Counted from the first letter of the stretch, positions 53,805-63,912 are shown. The stretch: DNA of 64,000 nt from UTCHB3 sp964371075 (GCA_964371075.1 CAYJKN010000001.1:744001-808000); one strand, 5' to 3'. The notes: generated by a model not told the origin, from the letters alone. A program made the numbers and translations.

Positions 53805-54399
53805 AATCATCTCGGGCGAATTTGGCGGAAGATTTATTAAAACCCCCGATTCCAAATTCACCAGACCAACTACTGATAAGGTTAAACAGTCGGTTTTTAA
53901 TTATCTCGCCAATTTTTTCGATTTTGAAGATGCCATTGCTGCCGATATTTATTCGGGGTCGGGGTCACTTGGTTTTGAAATGCTTAGTAGAGGGGCTGAA
54001 AAAGTACATTTTGTTGAAAAGAACTTTCCTGTTGTAAAAATTCTTACCGAAAACATTCAAAGTCTGGATGTTGAAAAAAGAGTGAAGTTACACAAAATGA
54101 AAGCTGTCACTTTTACGGCCACAACAAACCTTCAATTCGATTTTATCTTTGCCGATCCACCTTTTTATGAGTACGATGTCTACGATGTCGTTAAAAATAT
54201 CAGGAAAAGGGAGCTTTTGAAACCGGGAGGAATATTTATGCTGGAAAGATCAATTCAAACTCTTGAGGAAGATAAAAATAATATGGGGATGGAACCGATA
54301 AAGAGACTTGGGGATACATGTTTGTATCAGATTATCAATGATACATCGATGGTAAGTGATTCTGAAAATGAGTTTGGTGAGCCGGAATCAAAGAATTGA
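53794..54399 (+). CDS. rsmD: 16S rRNA (guanine(966)-N(2))-methyltransferase
   Basis: Methylates G966 of 16S rRNA. The 201 residues begin MRLRIISGEFGGRFIKTP, followed by RPTTDKVKQSVFNYL, the S-adenosylmethionine-binding strand ADIYSGSGSLGFEMLSRGA and the catalytic motif FADPPFYEYD (NPPY type). A longer frame starts at 53731, but the ATG at 53794 fits the family start. Confidence 0.93.
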   Translation: MRLRIISGEFGGRFIKTPDSKFTRPTTDKVKQSVFNYLANFFDFEDAIAADIYSGSGSLGFEMLSRGAEKVHFVEKNFPVVKILTENIQSLDVEKRVKLHKMKAVTFTATTNLQFDFIFADPPFYEYDVYDVVKNIRKRELLKPGGIFMLERSIQTLEEDKNNMGMEPIKRLGDTCLYQIINDTSMVSDSENEFGEPESKN

Positions 54400-54972
54400 C
54401 ACCCAGTTATTTATAATCTGTTGACCTCTCTCTGTCTCAATTGAGTCAGGATGGAATTGAACTCCTTCAATCTGTAACGATTTGTGCCTCAATCCCATTA
54501 TTTCACCATCTTTGGTCCTGGCGGTGACAACAAGATTTGACTCCAATGGTGGCTCTGAAACCGCAAGTGAATGATATCGCATTGCGGTAAATTTCTCTTT
54601 TATGCCTGAATACACACCTTTTCCATCATGAAGAATTTCCGATACCTTGCCGTGAAAAAGTTCTCTCGCCGGAATTATAAACAGACCAAAATATTCACCG
54701 ATCAACTGATGCCCAAGACAAACACCTAAAACAGGCTTTTTCCCTGCAAATTTGGTAAGAATCTTAAACGAATTTCCTGCGTTTATGGGTTTACCCGGTC
54801 CCGGAGAGAACACAATTCCATCAATTTCATCTTCAAAAAGTGTGTTCCACGCCGGATCGTCATTCAGAATCACCTTCACCTCGGCTGATGCCTGTTTTAA
54901 AAGCTCTACCAGATTATAAGTGAACGAATCGTAGTTATCGATTACAATTATTTTTTTATTTGTATGGCTCAT
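54388..54972 (-). CDS. Glutamine amidotransferase of anthranilate or aminodeoxychorismate synthase
   Basis: A 194-residue class I amidotransferase that supplies ammonia from glutamine to TrpE or PabB. The catalytic cysteine is in GVCLGHQLIGEYFG and the His-Glu pair in VQFHPDSIETERG. The start YDSFTYNLVELL and the block VFSPGPGKP are typical of TrpG/PabA. No partner gene is adjacent, so which of the two it serves cannot be decided; one protein may serve both. It overlaps rsmD (convergent) and the upstream TPR gene. Confidence 0.92.
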   Translation of the reverse strand: MSHTNKKIIVIDNYDSFTYNLVELLKQASAEVKVILNDDPAWNTLFEDEIDGIVFSPGPGKPINAGNSFKILTKFAGKKPVLGVCLGHQLIGEYFGLFIIPARELFHGKVSEILHDGKGVYSGIKEKFTAMRYHSLAVSEPPLESNLVVTARTKDGEIMGLRHKSLQIEGVQFHPDSIETERGQQIINNWVSIL

Positions 54973-56089
54973 TGATGTATAACTTTGCCTGTTTGTGCGA
55001 TGAACTATAGTCTTTCAATTCAAGCACAGCATAATAACATTTAATAGCCTCTTCTCGCTGAGATAATTTGTCGTGCATCATTCCCTGATAAAGGAGGGAA
55101 TTAACATAGTACCCGGAAGCTTCATTTTTCTCAATCTTTTTTGAAAGCTCAACAGCTTCCTTAAAATAGACTAATGAAGAATCCCATTGACTGGTAGCCT
55201 TGTAATAAAACCCAAGATAATAAGTTGTTTCTCTTCTTACCTTCTGACTGTATCCAAATTTTCCTTCTGTAGCACCTTTATACAAATGAGTGTAAATCTC
55301 CTTTATCAATGGATAATCACCTCTCATAACCGCAGCACGCCCTCTCCATTTCAAGAAAACAGGGTTGTCGGGGAACTGGTCAGTTAACATCCTGGCATAT
55401 TTTTCAGATGAATTTGGGTCTTTTTCAAATTCTTGATAAAGTGTCATCAGGAAATATTGGGCTTCATATTTTGCATATCTTCCCTTTTCAGCAACTCTTT
55501 TTAGATCCTTGATACCTTGATCTTTATCACCTGAAGGGAAAAATATCAGAAGTGGTTTAACTGCAGGATATTCATCCGGAATCACTGAGATATAATAGGA
55601 ATAAATACCTGTTCCCAAAAGAATATCTGCATTACCCGGTTGAATCTTAAGTACTCTGTTTACTATTGGAAGTGCTTCTCTGCCATCATCAGCAGCCTTC
55701 AGCCAGCTTTCACGAAGTGCATGGAGTCTGCCTCTAAAACCAATCGCTCCACCCTTAAAAAAGAGAGCATCTATATTATTGGGGTCTTCATCCAGAATTT
55801 CGTCGCAAACATAGATTATATCATCCAGCTTTTTATAAAAAAGATCATCCTTTGATTCGTCATCGAGATCAACCAAAATTTTCCACCAATCAATCATCGA
55901 CAGATAAAAGAGTCCGGCCGGAGATTTTGGATTTTCGCGAAGAAGAGTTCTGAATTTCGTTTCAGCTGCTGTAAAATTTAACGAATATACATCCTTGATC
56001 CCCTCATCTATCGTTGAGTTGGCAGTTTGTGAATATAACTGAAAAGAGAGGGTAATAAGAAGCAGATAGAGGATTTTATATTTTTTCAT
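54956..56089 (-). CDS. Secreted TPR-repeat protein, unknown function
   Basis: A 377-residue protein with a signal peptide (about 1-20, ending LYSQ) and tetratricopeptide-like helices, e.g. NFTAAETKFRTLLRENPKSPAGLFYLS, CDEILDEDPNNIDALFFKGG and SLVYFKEAVELSKKI. It probably acts in the periplasm as a binding scaffold. Its end overlaps the amidotransferase start by 17 nt, which suggests co-translation but no obvious functional link. Confidence 0.82.
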   Translation of the reverse strand: MKKYKILYLLLITLSFQLYSQTANSTIDEGIKDVYSLNFTAAETKFRTLLRENPKSPAGLFYLSMIDWWKILVDLDDESKDDLFYKKLDDIIYVCDEILDEDPNNIDALFFKGGAIGFRGRLHALRESWLKAADDGREALPIVNRVLKIQPGNADILLGTGIYSYYISVIPDEYPAVKPLLIFFPSGDKDQGIKDLKRVAEKGRYAKYEAQYFLMTLYQEFEKDPNSSEKYARMLTDQFPDNPVFLKWRGRAAVMRGDYPLIKEIYTHLYKGATEGKFGYSQKVRRETTYYLGFYYKATSQWDSSLVYFKEAVELSKKIEKNEASGYYVNSLLYQGMMHDKLSQREEAIKCYYAVLELKDYSSSHKQAKLYINEPYK

Positions 56090-56292
56090 TTTCTTTAATA
56101 TTTTTTTAGTTGTTACTTCGAATTATACGAACCGGACTCCAAAGAAGTTTCATAATTATTTTTACTCTAAGTAGAATGAAACACCTGGCTCAAACCGGAA
56201 AATCCAAGAATAGAAGGAAAACCGGAGAACGCACAAGGAACGCTGATAGATAAGCTTTAAACCGGTAAAAACAGTCAATATAAAATGAACAA

Positions 56293-56324
56293 TTTGTTAA
56301 ATTAGTTCAATATTAGTAAATTTG
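56293..56324 (+). promoter_or_regulatory. Bacteroidota-type promoter of the WD40 gene
   Basis: TTTG (56293-56296), 20-nt spacer, TAAATTTG (56317-56324). Both boxes and spacing match the Bacteroidota consensus. The ATG is 20 nt after the -7 box, leaving a very short leader. Confidence 0.65.
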
Positions 56325-56344
56325 GCCAACCAATCGGATCTAAT

Positions 56345-58339
56345 ATGAGATACATTTTTTTTCTTGCCTTTTTGATATTGTTTCAGTCCTTTATTCTCCC
56401 TCAAAATTATGAATCTTACATCGCACATATAGCAGCGGCCAACTCATCTCTTCGTTTAGATGAAAAGAGTGATGCCAAAAGATGGATTGATTCTTCCCCA
56501 ACAAACTTTCGGGGTTGGGAGTGGGAATATCTTTCTCGAAATTCAGACAGGAGCCTCGCAAAATTCAAATTAACAGATGGAACACCAACAAGACTCGCAG
56601 TATCTCCATCCGGGAAAATAATTGCTTTTGGGGATTCGAAGGGTATTATCCATCTTTTGGACAGCGATTCGATGAATGAGTTGACAGAACTCAGGGGTCA
56701 TTCAGCGGCAGTTTATGGTGTAAAATTTTCGCCTGATGAACAAAATTTGCTTTCGTGTTCCAGAGACTCAACTATTAAAATATGGAATATCTCAAGTAGA
56801 TCAGAAATCCGTAGTATCTTTGCAGGGGGATATGGTCTTGCTGATATTGACATTTCACCCGATGGAAAATCGATTCTCTATTGTTCCTGGTACTTAAAAG
56901 ATGGTGTAAAAGGATTTGTAAGGCTTTACGATTTTGTAACCGGAGAAAAAAAATGGGAAACTGAACACAACTCCCATCCCCTCGTCTCCGCCAGATTTTC
57001 TCCCGATGGAAAACTATTTGCGATAGGTAGCTGGGAATGGAATGTGGCTGTCTGGCGTATCTCTGAATTGCAAAGTCTGCCAAAAATATTCGATTTTAAT
57101 GATGTCTCCTCATATTCTGCAGTTGATGACATAGCTTTTAGTCCTGACAGTAAACTAATAGCAGCAGCAACAAAAAATACTGTCCCAAGAATCTGGAACA
57201 TTGATGATAAATCGGAGTTAAAGGAGCTGAAGGGACACCGTAAGCCCGTACTCTCCTTAGCATGGTCAGGAGATGGTTCCACTGTTTATACTACAGGTGA
57301 CGATGGAACAATTGTTGCCTGGAATTCTAAAACTGCTTCTTCAACCGGTAAACTTTTTGGGCATGATGACAAGATTTCGTCAATTGTTGTTTCTCCTGAA
57401 CCCGGAATTCTTTACTCATCCTCAGCCGATGGGACTGTCAGGAAGTGGGATACGCGGCCACTCAATTATTTCTCCCAAACCGAATTCAGGAATAGATCCA
57501 TTTATGCATTCTCACTCGATAAAAAAGGGGAACGGCTTATTACAAATGGACCCGACTCATCACTCACTATTTGGTCAACAATCACCGGGAAACAACTTCT
57601 CACCTTTAATGCCTTGAACAATCTTGTAAATGATGCGGTCTTCTCACCCGATGGGACCGTAATCGCAGCTTGTAACTGGAGTAAAATTATCAGGTTATTT
57701 GATTCGAAGACCGGTTTATTGTTAAAAGAGCTTGTTGGAATGGGTGGAGGAAGTCCCAGGATAAGATTCAGCCCTGATGGTGAACAGTGTGCTGCAGTAT
57801 CCACTGAAAAAGCTGTGTGTGTCTGGAATGTGGAATCAGGTAAAATGACAGGTAAACTTGCTTTGGAATCACGACCGTTTGCTCTCGCTTACTCTCCCGA
57901 TGGCAAATATATATTATCAGGTGAGGCCGGCGGGACGGTCACCATAATCGATGCCGAAAAAATGATTAAAAAAGTCAGTTTTAAAGCCGGATCTGTATCA
58001 ATCCATGCCTTAAAAGTGGACAAAGACAACAAATACCTCTTCACCGGTGGAGATGACAGAGTAGTGAGGAAATGGGATTTCCAGACTCTTAAAATGATCA
58101 AAGAATATGCAGGACATTCACAAAGAGTATATAGTTTGGATATCTCTCCAGACGAAAAAAGGATGATTACGGGTTCTTCCGATTTAACTGTTAAGTTTTG
58201 GGATATCGAAACCGGAGTTCCTTTGTTGACACTTTCCGATTTTACAAATCCACTCTACAATGTTATTTATTTCCCTCATGGAAAGTCATTTATTGTAAAT
58301 TCATCAGGGAATGAAATCAGGGTATACTCAACTGAGTGA
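56345..58339 (+). CDS. Secreted WD40-repeat protein
   Basis: A 664-residue protein with a signal peptide (about 1-19) and then repeated beta-propeller blades. Clear WD units include LRGHSAAVYGVKFSPDEQN with IKIWN, LKGHRKPVLSLAWSGDGS with VAWN, LFGHDDKISSIVVSPEPG with RKWD, and YAGHSQRVYSLDISPDEK with VKFWD. The number of repeats fits two propellers. The role is probably protein binding in the periplasm or outside. It is a single gene with its own promoter. Confidence 0.9.
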   Translation: MRYIFFLAFLILFQSFILPQNYESYIAHIAAANSSLRLDEKSDAKRWIDSSPTNFRGWEWEYLSRNSDRSLAKFKLTDGTPTRLAVSPSGKIIAFGDSKGIIHLLDSDSMNELTELRGHSAAVYGVKFSPDEQNLLSCSRDSTIKIWNISSRSEIRSIFAGGYGLADIDISPDGKSILYCSWYLKDGVKGFVRLYDFVTGEKKWETEHNSHPLVSARFSPDGKLFAIGSWEWNVAVWRISELQSLPKIFDFNDVSSYSAVDDIAFSPDSKLIAAATKNTVPRIWNIDDKSELKELKGHRKPVLSLAWSGDGSTVYTTGDDGTIVAWNSKTASSTGKLFGHDDKISSIVVSPEPGILYSSSADGTVRKWDTRPLNYFSQTEFRNRSIYAFSLDKKGERLITNGPDSSLTIWSTITGKQLLTFNALNNLVNDAVFSPDGTVIAACNWSKIIRLFDSKTGLLLKELVGMGGGSPRIRFSPDGEQCAAVSTEKAVCVWNVESGKMTGKLALESRPFALAYSPDGKYILSGEAGGTVTIIDAEKMIKKVSFKAGSVSIHALKVDKDNKYLFTGGDDRVVRKWDFQTLKMIKEYAGHSQRVYSLDISPDEKRMITGSSDLTVKFWDIETGVPLLTLSDFTNPLYNVIYFPHGKSFIVNSSGNEIRVYSTE

Positions 58340-58384
58340 ATTACCCAATCAAACCAAAAACAGCCATAATCAAATTGATTCACA

Positions 58385-58414
58385 TAAAAAAGGCTGCCCC
58401 CAAAGAGACAGCCT
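58385..58414 (-). terminator. Terminator of glyQS
   Basis: On the minus strand AGGCTG / CAGCCT with a 12-nt loop is followed by a run of six T, 24 nt after the stop codon of the glycyl-tRNA synthetase gene. Confidence 0.75.
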
Positions 58415-58437
58415 GTTCAATTCAAAACATTTTTGTT

Positions 58438-59922
58438 CTAAACGAGTTTTTCTGCAAGATATCCGGGAAGTTTTGAGGCATCAATTCTGATCTGCTCCAT
58501 GCTGTCCCGTTCCCTTACTGTTACACTGTTATCTTCCAGAGTTTGAGTATCTACAGTGATTGCGTATGGAGTACCAATCTCGTCCATCCTTCTATATCTC
58601 CTGCCAATTGCTGCTTTGTCATCGTAAAACACTTTGTATTTTGTTCTTAACTCGGCTTCAATTTTTTTGGCAAATTCAGGCATACCATCTTTGTTCACCA
58701 AAGGAAGGATTGCAGCCTTAACTGGCGCCAGTTTTGGATTAAGATGCAGAACCGTCCGAACTTCACCACCCAGATCCTCTTCATCATAAGAATCAATCAG
58801 GAACGCCATAAACGACCTGCTTGCGCCTGCAGAAGTCTCGATGATATAGGGCAAGAATTTCTCTTTCGTCTCATCATCAAAATTGCTGAGCGATTTTTTT
58901 GAAAATTGTTCATGTCTTGCAAGATCAAAATCAGTTCTGTTGTGAATTCCCTCTATCTCTCCCCAACCAAACGGGAACAAATATTCAATATCGGTTGCTT
59001 CTTTTGCATAATGAGCAAGTTTATTGGCTGGATGATCATGATATCTTAGGTTGTCAGGATTCATTCCAAGACTTTTGAACCAGTCCATCCTCATCGCTTT
59101 CCAATAATCAAAATATTGTTTGTCGTCAGATGGTTTAACAAAATACTGCATTTCCATCTGCTCAAATTCACGTGTTCTAAAAAGGAAATAACGGGTGTTT
59201 ATTTCATTTCTGAATGCTTTTCCAATTTGAGCAATTCCAAAAGGTACTTTTTGACGGGACGCATTTTGAACATTAAGGAAATTCACAAAAATTCCCTGAG
59301 CTGTTTCAGGTCTAAGATAAATAGTTGAGCCTGTTTCTTCCACAGGTCCAAGGAATGTTTTAAACATTAGATTAAATTTACGAGCTGAGGTGAATGACCC
59401 TTTGTTTCCACAAGTTGGACAGTTTAACTCAGCAATCAGGTTGTCAGCAAGTTCTGTTTCAAACAGGTCAACAATAAAGTCGTTAGCTTCCTCCGTTTTT
59501 GTTTCAACCTGTCCCGAAAGTGAATCGATCCTGATCTTCAAATCCCCGGAAGCCACAGCTGATAGAGCTTCGAGCATTTTCGATTTTTTCTTTGCTGCAA
59601 TCTGATCGATCAAATAATCAACCCTGAATCTGGCTTTACAAGCCTTGCAATCGATCATTGGATCGGTAAAGTTTTCAACATGCCCTGAGGCAACCCAAAC
59701 TTCGGGAGACATAAGAATGGAAGCATCAAGTCCCTCAACATCTTCACGATAAGTCATGAACTTCCACCACTCATCCTTAAGGTTGCGAAGCATTTCACTA
59801 CCCAACGGACCGTAATCATAACATCCGTTTAATCCACCATATATTTCACTCGATTGATAAACAAACCCTTTTCGTTTTGCCAATGAGATTATTTTCTCTA
59901 AAACATCACTTTTATTCTTCAT
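58438..59922 (-). CDS. glyQS: Glycyl-tRNA synthetase (single-chain alpha2 type)
   Basis: Charges tRNA-Gly; a class II synthetase of 494 residues of the dimeric type, not the alpha2beta2 type of most proteobacteria. Motif 1-2 region GCYDYGPLGSEMLRNL, zinc ligands CKAC and CPTCG, the signature TIYLRPETAQGIFVNFLNV, motif GKAFRNEI and motif 3 AGASRSFMAFL are present, with a C-terminal anticodon-binding domain. It is a lone gene with its own terminator. Confidence 0.96.
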   Translation of the reverse strand: MKNKSDVLEKIISLAKRKGFVYQSSEIYGGLNGCYDYGPLGSEMLRNLKDEWWKFMTYREDVEGLDASILMSPEVWVASGHVENFTDPMIDCKACKARFRVDYLIDQIAAKKKSKMLEALSAVASGDLKIRIDSLSGQVETKTEEANDFIVDLFETELADNLIAELNCPTCGNKGSFTSARKFNLMFKTFLGPVEETGSTIYLRPETAQGIFVNFLNVQNASRQKVPFGIAQIGKAFRNEINTRYFLFRTREFEQMEMQYFVKPSDDKQYFDYWKAMRMDWFKSLGMNPDNLRYHDHPANKLAHYAKEATDIEYLFPFGWGEIEGIHNRTDFDLARHEQFSKKSLSNFDDETKEKFLPYIIETSAGASRSFMAFLIDSYDEEDLGGEVRTVLHLNPKLAPVKAAILPLVNKDGMPEFAKKIEAELRTKYKVFYDDKAAIGRRYRRMDEIGTPYAITVDTQTLEDNSVTVRERDSMEQIRIDASKLPGYLAEKLV

Positions 59923-60014
59923 TTAAGGCATTTCTCCGCAATGATAACTTTAAAAATTTCAATCTTTAAATATAACCATATCGTTCCTTTTGACCCCGAT
60001 ATTATTATTCGGTC

Positions 60015-61493
60015 GTGCCCCGTTTTTTTACTATTTTTGTAAATACACCTTCACACTTTTTAAGAAAAAACGGCATAAATACAATAGATATCTCATTATT
60101 TGATTATCTCGAGGAGTTCTATTTTCTCCTCGATCATAACGGCAAGATTATTGCTTGCAACAGGTATGTCTCAGACAAACTGGGTTACGACAGAAGTAAA
60201 CTCACTGAGATTGATTCTGTGCTCAGTCCTGAGTCGATATTACAATTTGAACATTCTTTGATCAAGTGCACCACAACAAAAGAGAATGTTTCGTTGGAGT
60301 GCCGTATTAAAGATGTGACTGGGATAAATATCCATGAGTGCCATGCTCTTTTCAGTTTCGTTTCTGATGATACAATTTTGCTTCAGTTAAGAGATGTGAC
60401 AGAGTTTAATCATATAAAAACAAACCTCACAAGATTTAAGTATATCGCCGATCATACAATAAATCCCCTGCAAATAACCGACCTTACAGGGAAAATGATT
60501 TATGTTAACCCTGCTTTTTCTGCAGAGAGTGGTTTTGATCCGAATGAACTTATAGGTTTTAATCCCAAGATATTTGGCAGTGGCAAACATTCTCAGATGC
60601 ATTGGGAAAATATGTGGAAAACCATCTCTGCCGGTAAAACCTGGATTGGTGATGTTGAGAACAAAAGGAAAAATGGTGAAACTTTTTATTCTCAACTTCA
60701 GATAACACCTGTTTCTGAAAAGGACGGAAAAATTATCGGCTATTTTGGGATTCATCGAGATCTGTCCGATAAAAGAAATCTTGAGAAACAACTGATTCAC
60801 ACTCAGAAGATGGAGAGTATCGGTACTCTTGCAGCTGGTGTTGCTCACGAAGTAGGGAATCCTCTGGCATCAATCTCAGCACTCGCTCAAATAATTCAGA
60901 GAACCACCGAAGATGAGTTTATTAAAGAGAAACTTGAACTTATCAAGAAACAGATTACACGTATCTCAAAGATTATCAGGGATCTGGTCGATTTTTCGCG
61001 ACCAAGTAATTATGAACTGCGTTCAACCGACATCGGTCAAAATCTGAGAGAGGCCATCGAGATAGTTCAGGTTGGGAAAAAAGCCAAAGATATTTCCTTC
61101 AGATTTAATAATACTGAAGGATTTATCGTGCCACTCGTTTCTGACCAGATTCAGCAGGTTTTTGTTAATATTCTAATCAATTCCGTTGATGCTGTCCTCG
61201 AAATGAAAGAAAATTTTCCCGATATGAGAGGTGAAATATTAGCCGAAACCTACATTGAAGGCAGTTCACTTATAGTTGAACTCTCAGATAATGGAGTTGG
61301 AATATCCGAGGATAAACACGCTAAAATATTTGAACCGTTCTACACCACTAAAGCAGTGGGTAAAGGAACAGGTTTGGGTCTTTGGGTAAGTTATGGTATA
61401 GTAAAAAGTTTTCAGGGAGATATCAAAGTAACAAGCAAACCGGGAAGAGGCACTTCATTTAAGATTTCCCTGCCTCTTAATCCGATTTACTAA
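60015..61493 (+). CDS. PAS-domain sensor histidine kinase (NtrB-like)
   Basis: A 492-residue soluble kinase. PAS domains at about 28-130 (FYFLLDHNGKIIACNRYVS) and 140-255 (LQITDLTGKMIYVNPAFSAESGF, then IGYFGIHRDLSDKR) precede HisKA with the phospho-accepting H278 in GVAHEVGNPLASISALAQ. The ATPase domain has DNGVGISEDKHAKIFEPFYTTK and GTGLGLWVSYGIVKS. The start is taken as a GTG at 60015, but TATTTTTG at 60032-60039 could be a -7 box, in which case the true start is later and unconventional. The regulator gene follows after 16 nt. Confidence 0.9.
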   Translation: MPRFFTIFVNTPSHFLRKNGINTIDISLFDYLEEFYFLLDHNGKIIACNRYVSDKLGYDRSKLTEIDSVLSPESILQFEHSLIKCTTTKENVSLECRIKDVTGINIHECHALFSFVSDDTILLQLRDVTEFNHIKTNLTRFKYIADHTINPLQITDLTGKMIYVNPAFSAESGFDPNELIGFNPKIFGSGKHSQMHWENMWKTISAGKTWIGDVENKRKNGETFYSQLQITPVSEKDGKIIGYFGIHRDLSDKRNLEKQLIHTQKMESIGTLAAGVAHEVGNPLASISALAQIIQRTTEDEFIKEKLELIKKQITRISKIIRDLVDFSRPSNYELRSTDIGQNLREAIEIVQVGKKAKDISFRFNNTEGFIVPLVSDQIQQVFVNILINSVDAVLEMKENFPDMRGEILAETYIEGSSLIVELSDNGVGISEDKHAKIFEPFYTTKAVGKGTGLGLWVSYGIVKSFQGDIKVTSKPGRGTSFKISLPLNPIY

Positions 61494-61509
61494 GACAAAC
61501 GGAGAGTAA

Positions 61510-62865
61510 ATGTCAAAAAAAATATTAATTGTTGACGATGAAGATATTATAAGGGAATCTATCTCTTATATTCTTGGCAAAGAAGGATATGCGGTTGAGA
61601 CTGCTGAGAATGGTGCCATTGCTTACGAAAAAGTTCAAAAAGAACATTATGATCTGGTGATCACTGATATTGAAATGCCGGAGATGAAAGGTATCGACCT
61701 TCTCGAAAAAATCGTTCGACTTAATCTTCACACCTCCGTAATTATGATTACAGCTTACGGTTCTCTCGAAACAGCGATACGAGCCCTAAGGGCCGGTGCC
61801 GGTGATTATCTCCTCAAACCACTCGATTTTGATGAACTTTCAGTTAAAGTTTCACGAATATTTCAGCTAAAAGACCTGATTAGAGAAAATCAGGTTCTAA
61901 AACATGAACTTCATCGCCAGTATGATTTTTCGAACATTATCGGCAAAAGCAAAAGGATGCAAAACATCTTTAAGATGATTCGCGCCATTTCTGAAACAGA
62001 TTCTACCGTGTTGATTACCGGAAATAGTGGAACAGGAAAAGAACTTGTTGCTAAAGCAATTCACTTTAACAGTAAAAGAAGAAATAAACCGTTTATTGCG
62101 GTCAATTGTGGCGCTATCTCCGAAACACTGATTGAAAGTGAGTTGTTTGGACATAAGAAGGGATCTTTCACCGGAGCAACTTACGACAAAGAAGGATTCA
62201 TAAAAGCAGCCGACGAGGGAACTCTTTTTCTTGACGAAGTAAGTGAGATGCCACTCAACCTACAGGTGAAACTGTTACGCGTTTTGCAGGAAAGAGAATT
62301 TATACCGGTTGGAAATACTTCACCCACAAAAATTAATGTGCGGTTTGTTGCTTCAACCAACAGAAATTTGACAGAAGAAATTGAAAAAGGAAGATTTAGG
62401 GAAGATCTTTTTTATCGACTTAATGTTGTTGAAGTGAGACTCCCCTCTTTAACCGAGAGAAAAGATGATATCCCTATTCTTGCTGATCATTTCCTGAATT
62501 ATTATCGCCATCAAATGAATAAAAGTATTAAAGGTTTTGACTATTCCGCAGTCAGAGCGTTAATCAATCATGAATGGCGCGGTGAAGTAAGAGAACTTGA
62601 AAATGTGATAGAACGGGCAGTAATATTCGCAGAATCTGAATATATTACGGTTAATGATCTTCCTGAAATAATAAAAGCACAACGCGATATCTCTTCATCT
62701 ACAACTTATGGTTCACTCGATGAATTTATGAGAAAAGTTGAAAGAGACTTCCTTGTGAGGGTTTTGGAAGAACATGATTACGACAAAGAGAAAGTTGCCA
62801 AGACACTTGATCTGGGACTTTCAACACTTTATCGAAAAATTAAAGATTTAGACATTGAAGTCTGA
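61510..62865 (+). CDS. Sigma-54-dependent response regulator (NtrC family)
   Basis: A 451-residue regulator, cognate of the preceding kinase. The receiver (1-120) has the phosphorylated D53 in VITDIEMPEMKG. The AAA+ domain (about 142-370) has Walker A GNSGTGKE, the sigma-54-contact loop GSFTGA (218-223; most relatives have GAFTGA), Walker B LFLDEVSE and R-finger region FREDLFYRLN. A Fis-type helix-turn-helix ends the protein (VAKTLDLGLSTLYRKIKDL). GGAG precedes the ATG. Confidence 0.95.
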   Translation: MSKKILIVDDEDIIRESISYILGKEGYAVETAENGAIAYEKVQKEHYDLVITDIEMPEMKGIDLLEKIVRLNLHTSVIMITAYGSLETAIRALRAGAGDYLLKPLDFDELSVKVSRIFQLKDLIRENQVLKHELHRQYDFSNIIGKSKRMQNIFKMIRAISETDSTVLITGNSGTGKELVAKAIHFNSKRRNKPFIAVNCGAISETLIESELFGHKKGSFTGATYDKEGFIKAADEGTLFLDEVSEMPLNLQVKLLRVLQEREFIPVGNTSPTKINVRFVASTNRNLTEEIEKGRFREDLFYRLNVVEVRLPSLTERKDDIPILADHFLNYYRHQMNKSIKGFDYSAVRALINHEWRGEVRELENVIERAVIFAESEYITVNDLPEIIKAQRDISSSTTYGSLDEFMRKVERDFLVRVLEEHDYDKEKVAKTLDLGLSTLYRKIKDLDIEV

Positions 62866-62911
62866 TAAAAGATTTGTATTTTAAATCAAACCTTCTTTAA
62901 TAATTTTTATT

Positions 62912-62919
62912 TAACTTTG
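62912..62919 (+). promoter_or_regulatory. Candidate -7 element of the metallohydrolase gene
   Basis: TAACTTTG matches TAnnTTTG and lies 24 nt before the ATG. No clear -33 box is visible, so the call is tentative. Confidence 0.35.
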
Positions 62920-62943
62920 TGCATCACAATTCAACAGGCTTGA

Positions 62944-63888
62944 ATGTTTATCAGGTTTTGGGGTGTGCGGGGATCAATTCCCTCGCCTCCCACCACAGCG
63001 CAATACCGTAATAAGTTGAGACATGTCCTAAAACTGTCTAGCGGAAAGACTTTTGAATCAGATTCTGACGCTGATACATATATTGAAAGTCTGGACGACT
63101 CCCTTAAAAATTTATTGGGAGGTAATACAACTTGTGTTGAAGTAGTAGCTAACAATACCAGGCTTGTTTTTGATATGGGTTCAGGGTTCCGCGAATTAGG
63201 CAATCATTTGCTCCATTCCGGCGATCCACTAACCGAAATGCATGTTTTTATCAGCCATACACACTGGGATCACATACAGGGCTGGCCCTTCTTTAAACCT
63301 GCATACATTCCTAAATATAAATTTAATTTCTATAGCCCACATGGAAATTTTCAACAAAGGCTTTCAGAGCAACAGGAATTCAAATTTTTCCCGGTATCTC
63401 TAAATTTTATGGCCTCAAGAAAAGAATACATGGACTTCGACCCCGAGTCGAGTGTGGTGATTAATGGTATAAAAGTTACCAATATCGAGCTGCACCACCC
63501 CGGGAAATCTTATGGTTATAGAGTTGAATATGAGGGAAAAGTGTTTGTATTTGCTACGGATTCGGAATACAACAATTTTACCACTTCCAAGTTTATGAGG
63601 TTTATAGATTTTTTTCAAGGTGCTGATGTTATAGTTTTTGATGCCCAATATTCATTTGATCAGGAGATGCAAAGAGTTGACTGGGGGCACTCATCAGCAT
63701 TTGTTGGAGTTGATCTTGCGATTCAGGCAAATGTAAAAAAGATTGTCCTTTTCCACCACGATCCCGACAATGATGATTTTGAGATTCTTAACTTGTTCAA
63801 AAAATCACAGATGTACAAAAAAGACAATTATCCCGAATCAGAAATGGAGATTTACCTCGCCAGGGAGGGACTTACTTTTAATCTCTAA
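62944..63888 (+). CDS. Metallo-beta-lactamase-fold hydrolase
   Basis: A 314-residue protein opening with MFIRFWGVRGSIPSPPT, typical of the MBL-fold phosphodiesterase-like group. Metal ligands appear in HTHWDHIQGW (H105, H107, D109, H110), DTE-type FATDSEYN and WGHSS, plus LFHHDPDND. Substrate unknown; relatives act on phosphodiesters or bind cyclic nucleotides. It follows the NtrC-like gene by 78 nt and has its own terminator. Confidence 0.92.
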   Translation: MFIRFWGVRGSIPSPPTTAQYRNKLRHVLKLSSGKTFESDSDADTYIESLDDSLKNLLGGNTTCVEVVANNTRLVFDMGSGFRELGNHLLHSGDPLTEMHVFISHTHWDHIQGWPFFKPAYIPKYKFNFYSPHGNFQQRLSEQQEFKFFPVSLNFMASRKEYMDFDPESSVVINGIKVTNIELHHPGKSYGYRVEYEGKVFVFATDSEYNNFTTSKFMRFIDFFQGADVIVFDAQYSFDQEMQRVDWGHSSAFVGVDLAIQANVKKIVLFHHDPDNDDFEILNLFKKSQMYKKDNYPESEMEIYLAREGLTFNL

Positions 63889-63912
63889 ATTGTCACCGTA
63901 ATCATTTAAAAC

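Noticed and set aside
60032..60039. TATTTTTG as promoter of the sensor kinase
   Set aside because: It would place transcription after the GTG start and no -33 box is seen. Noted only as a doubt about the start.
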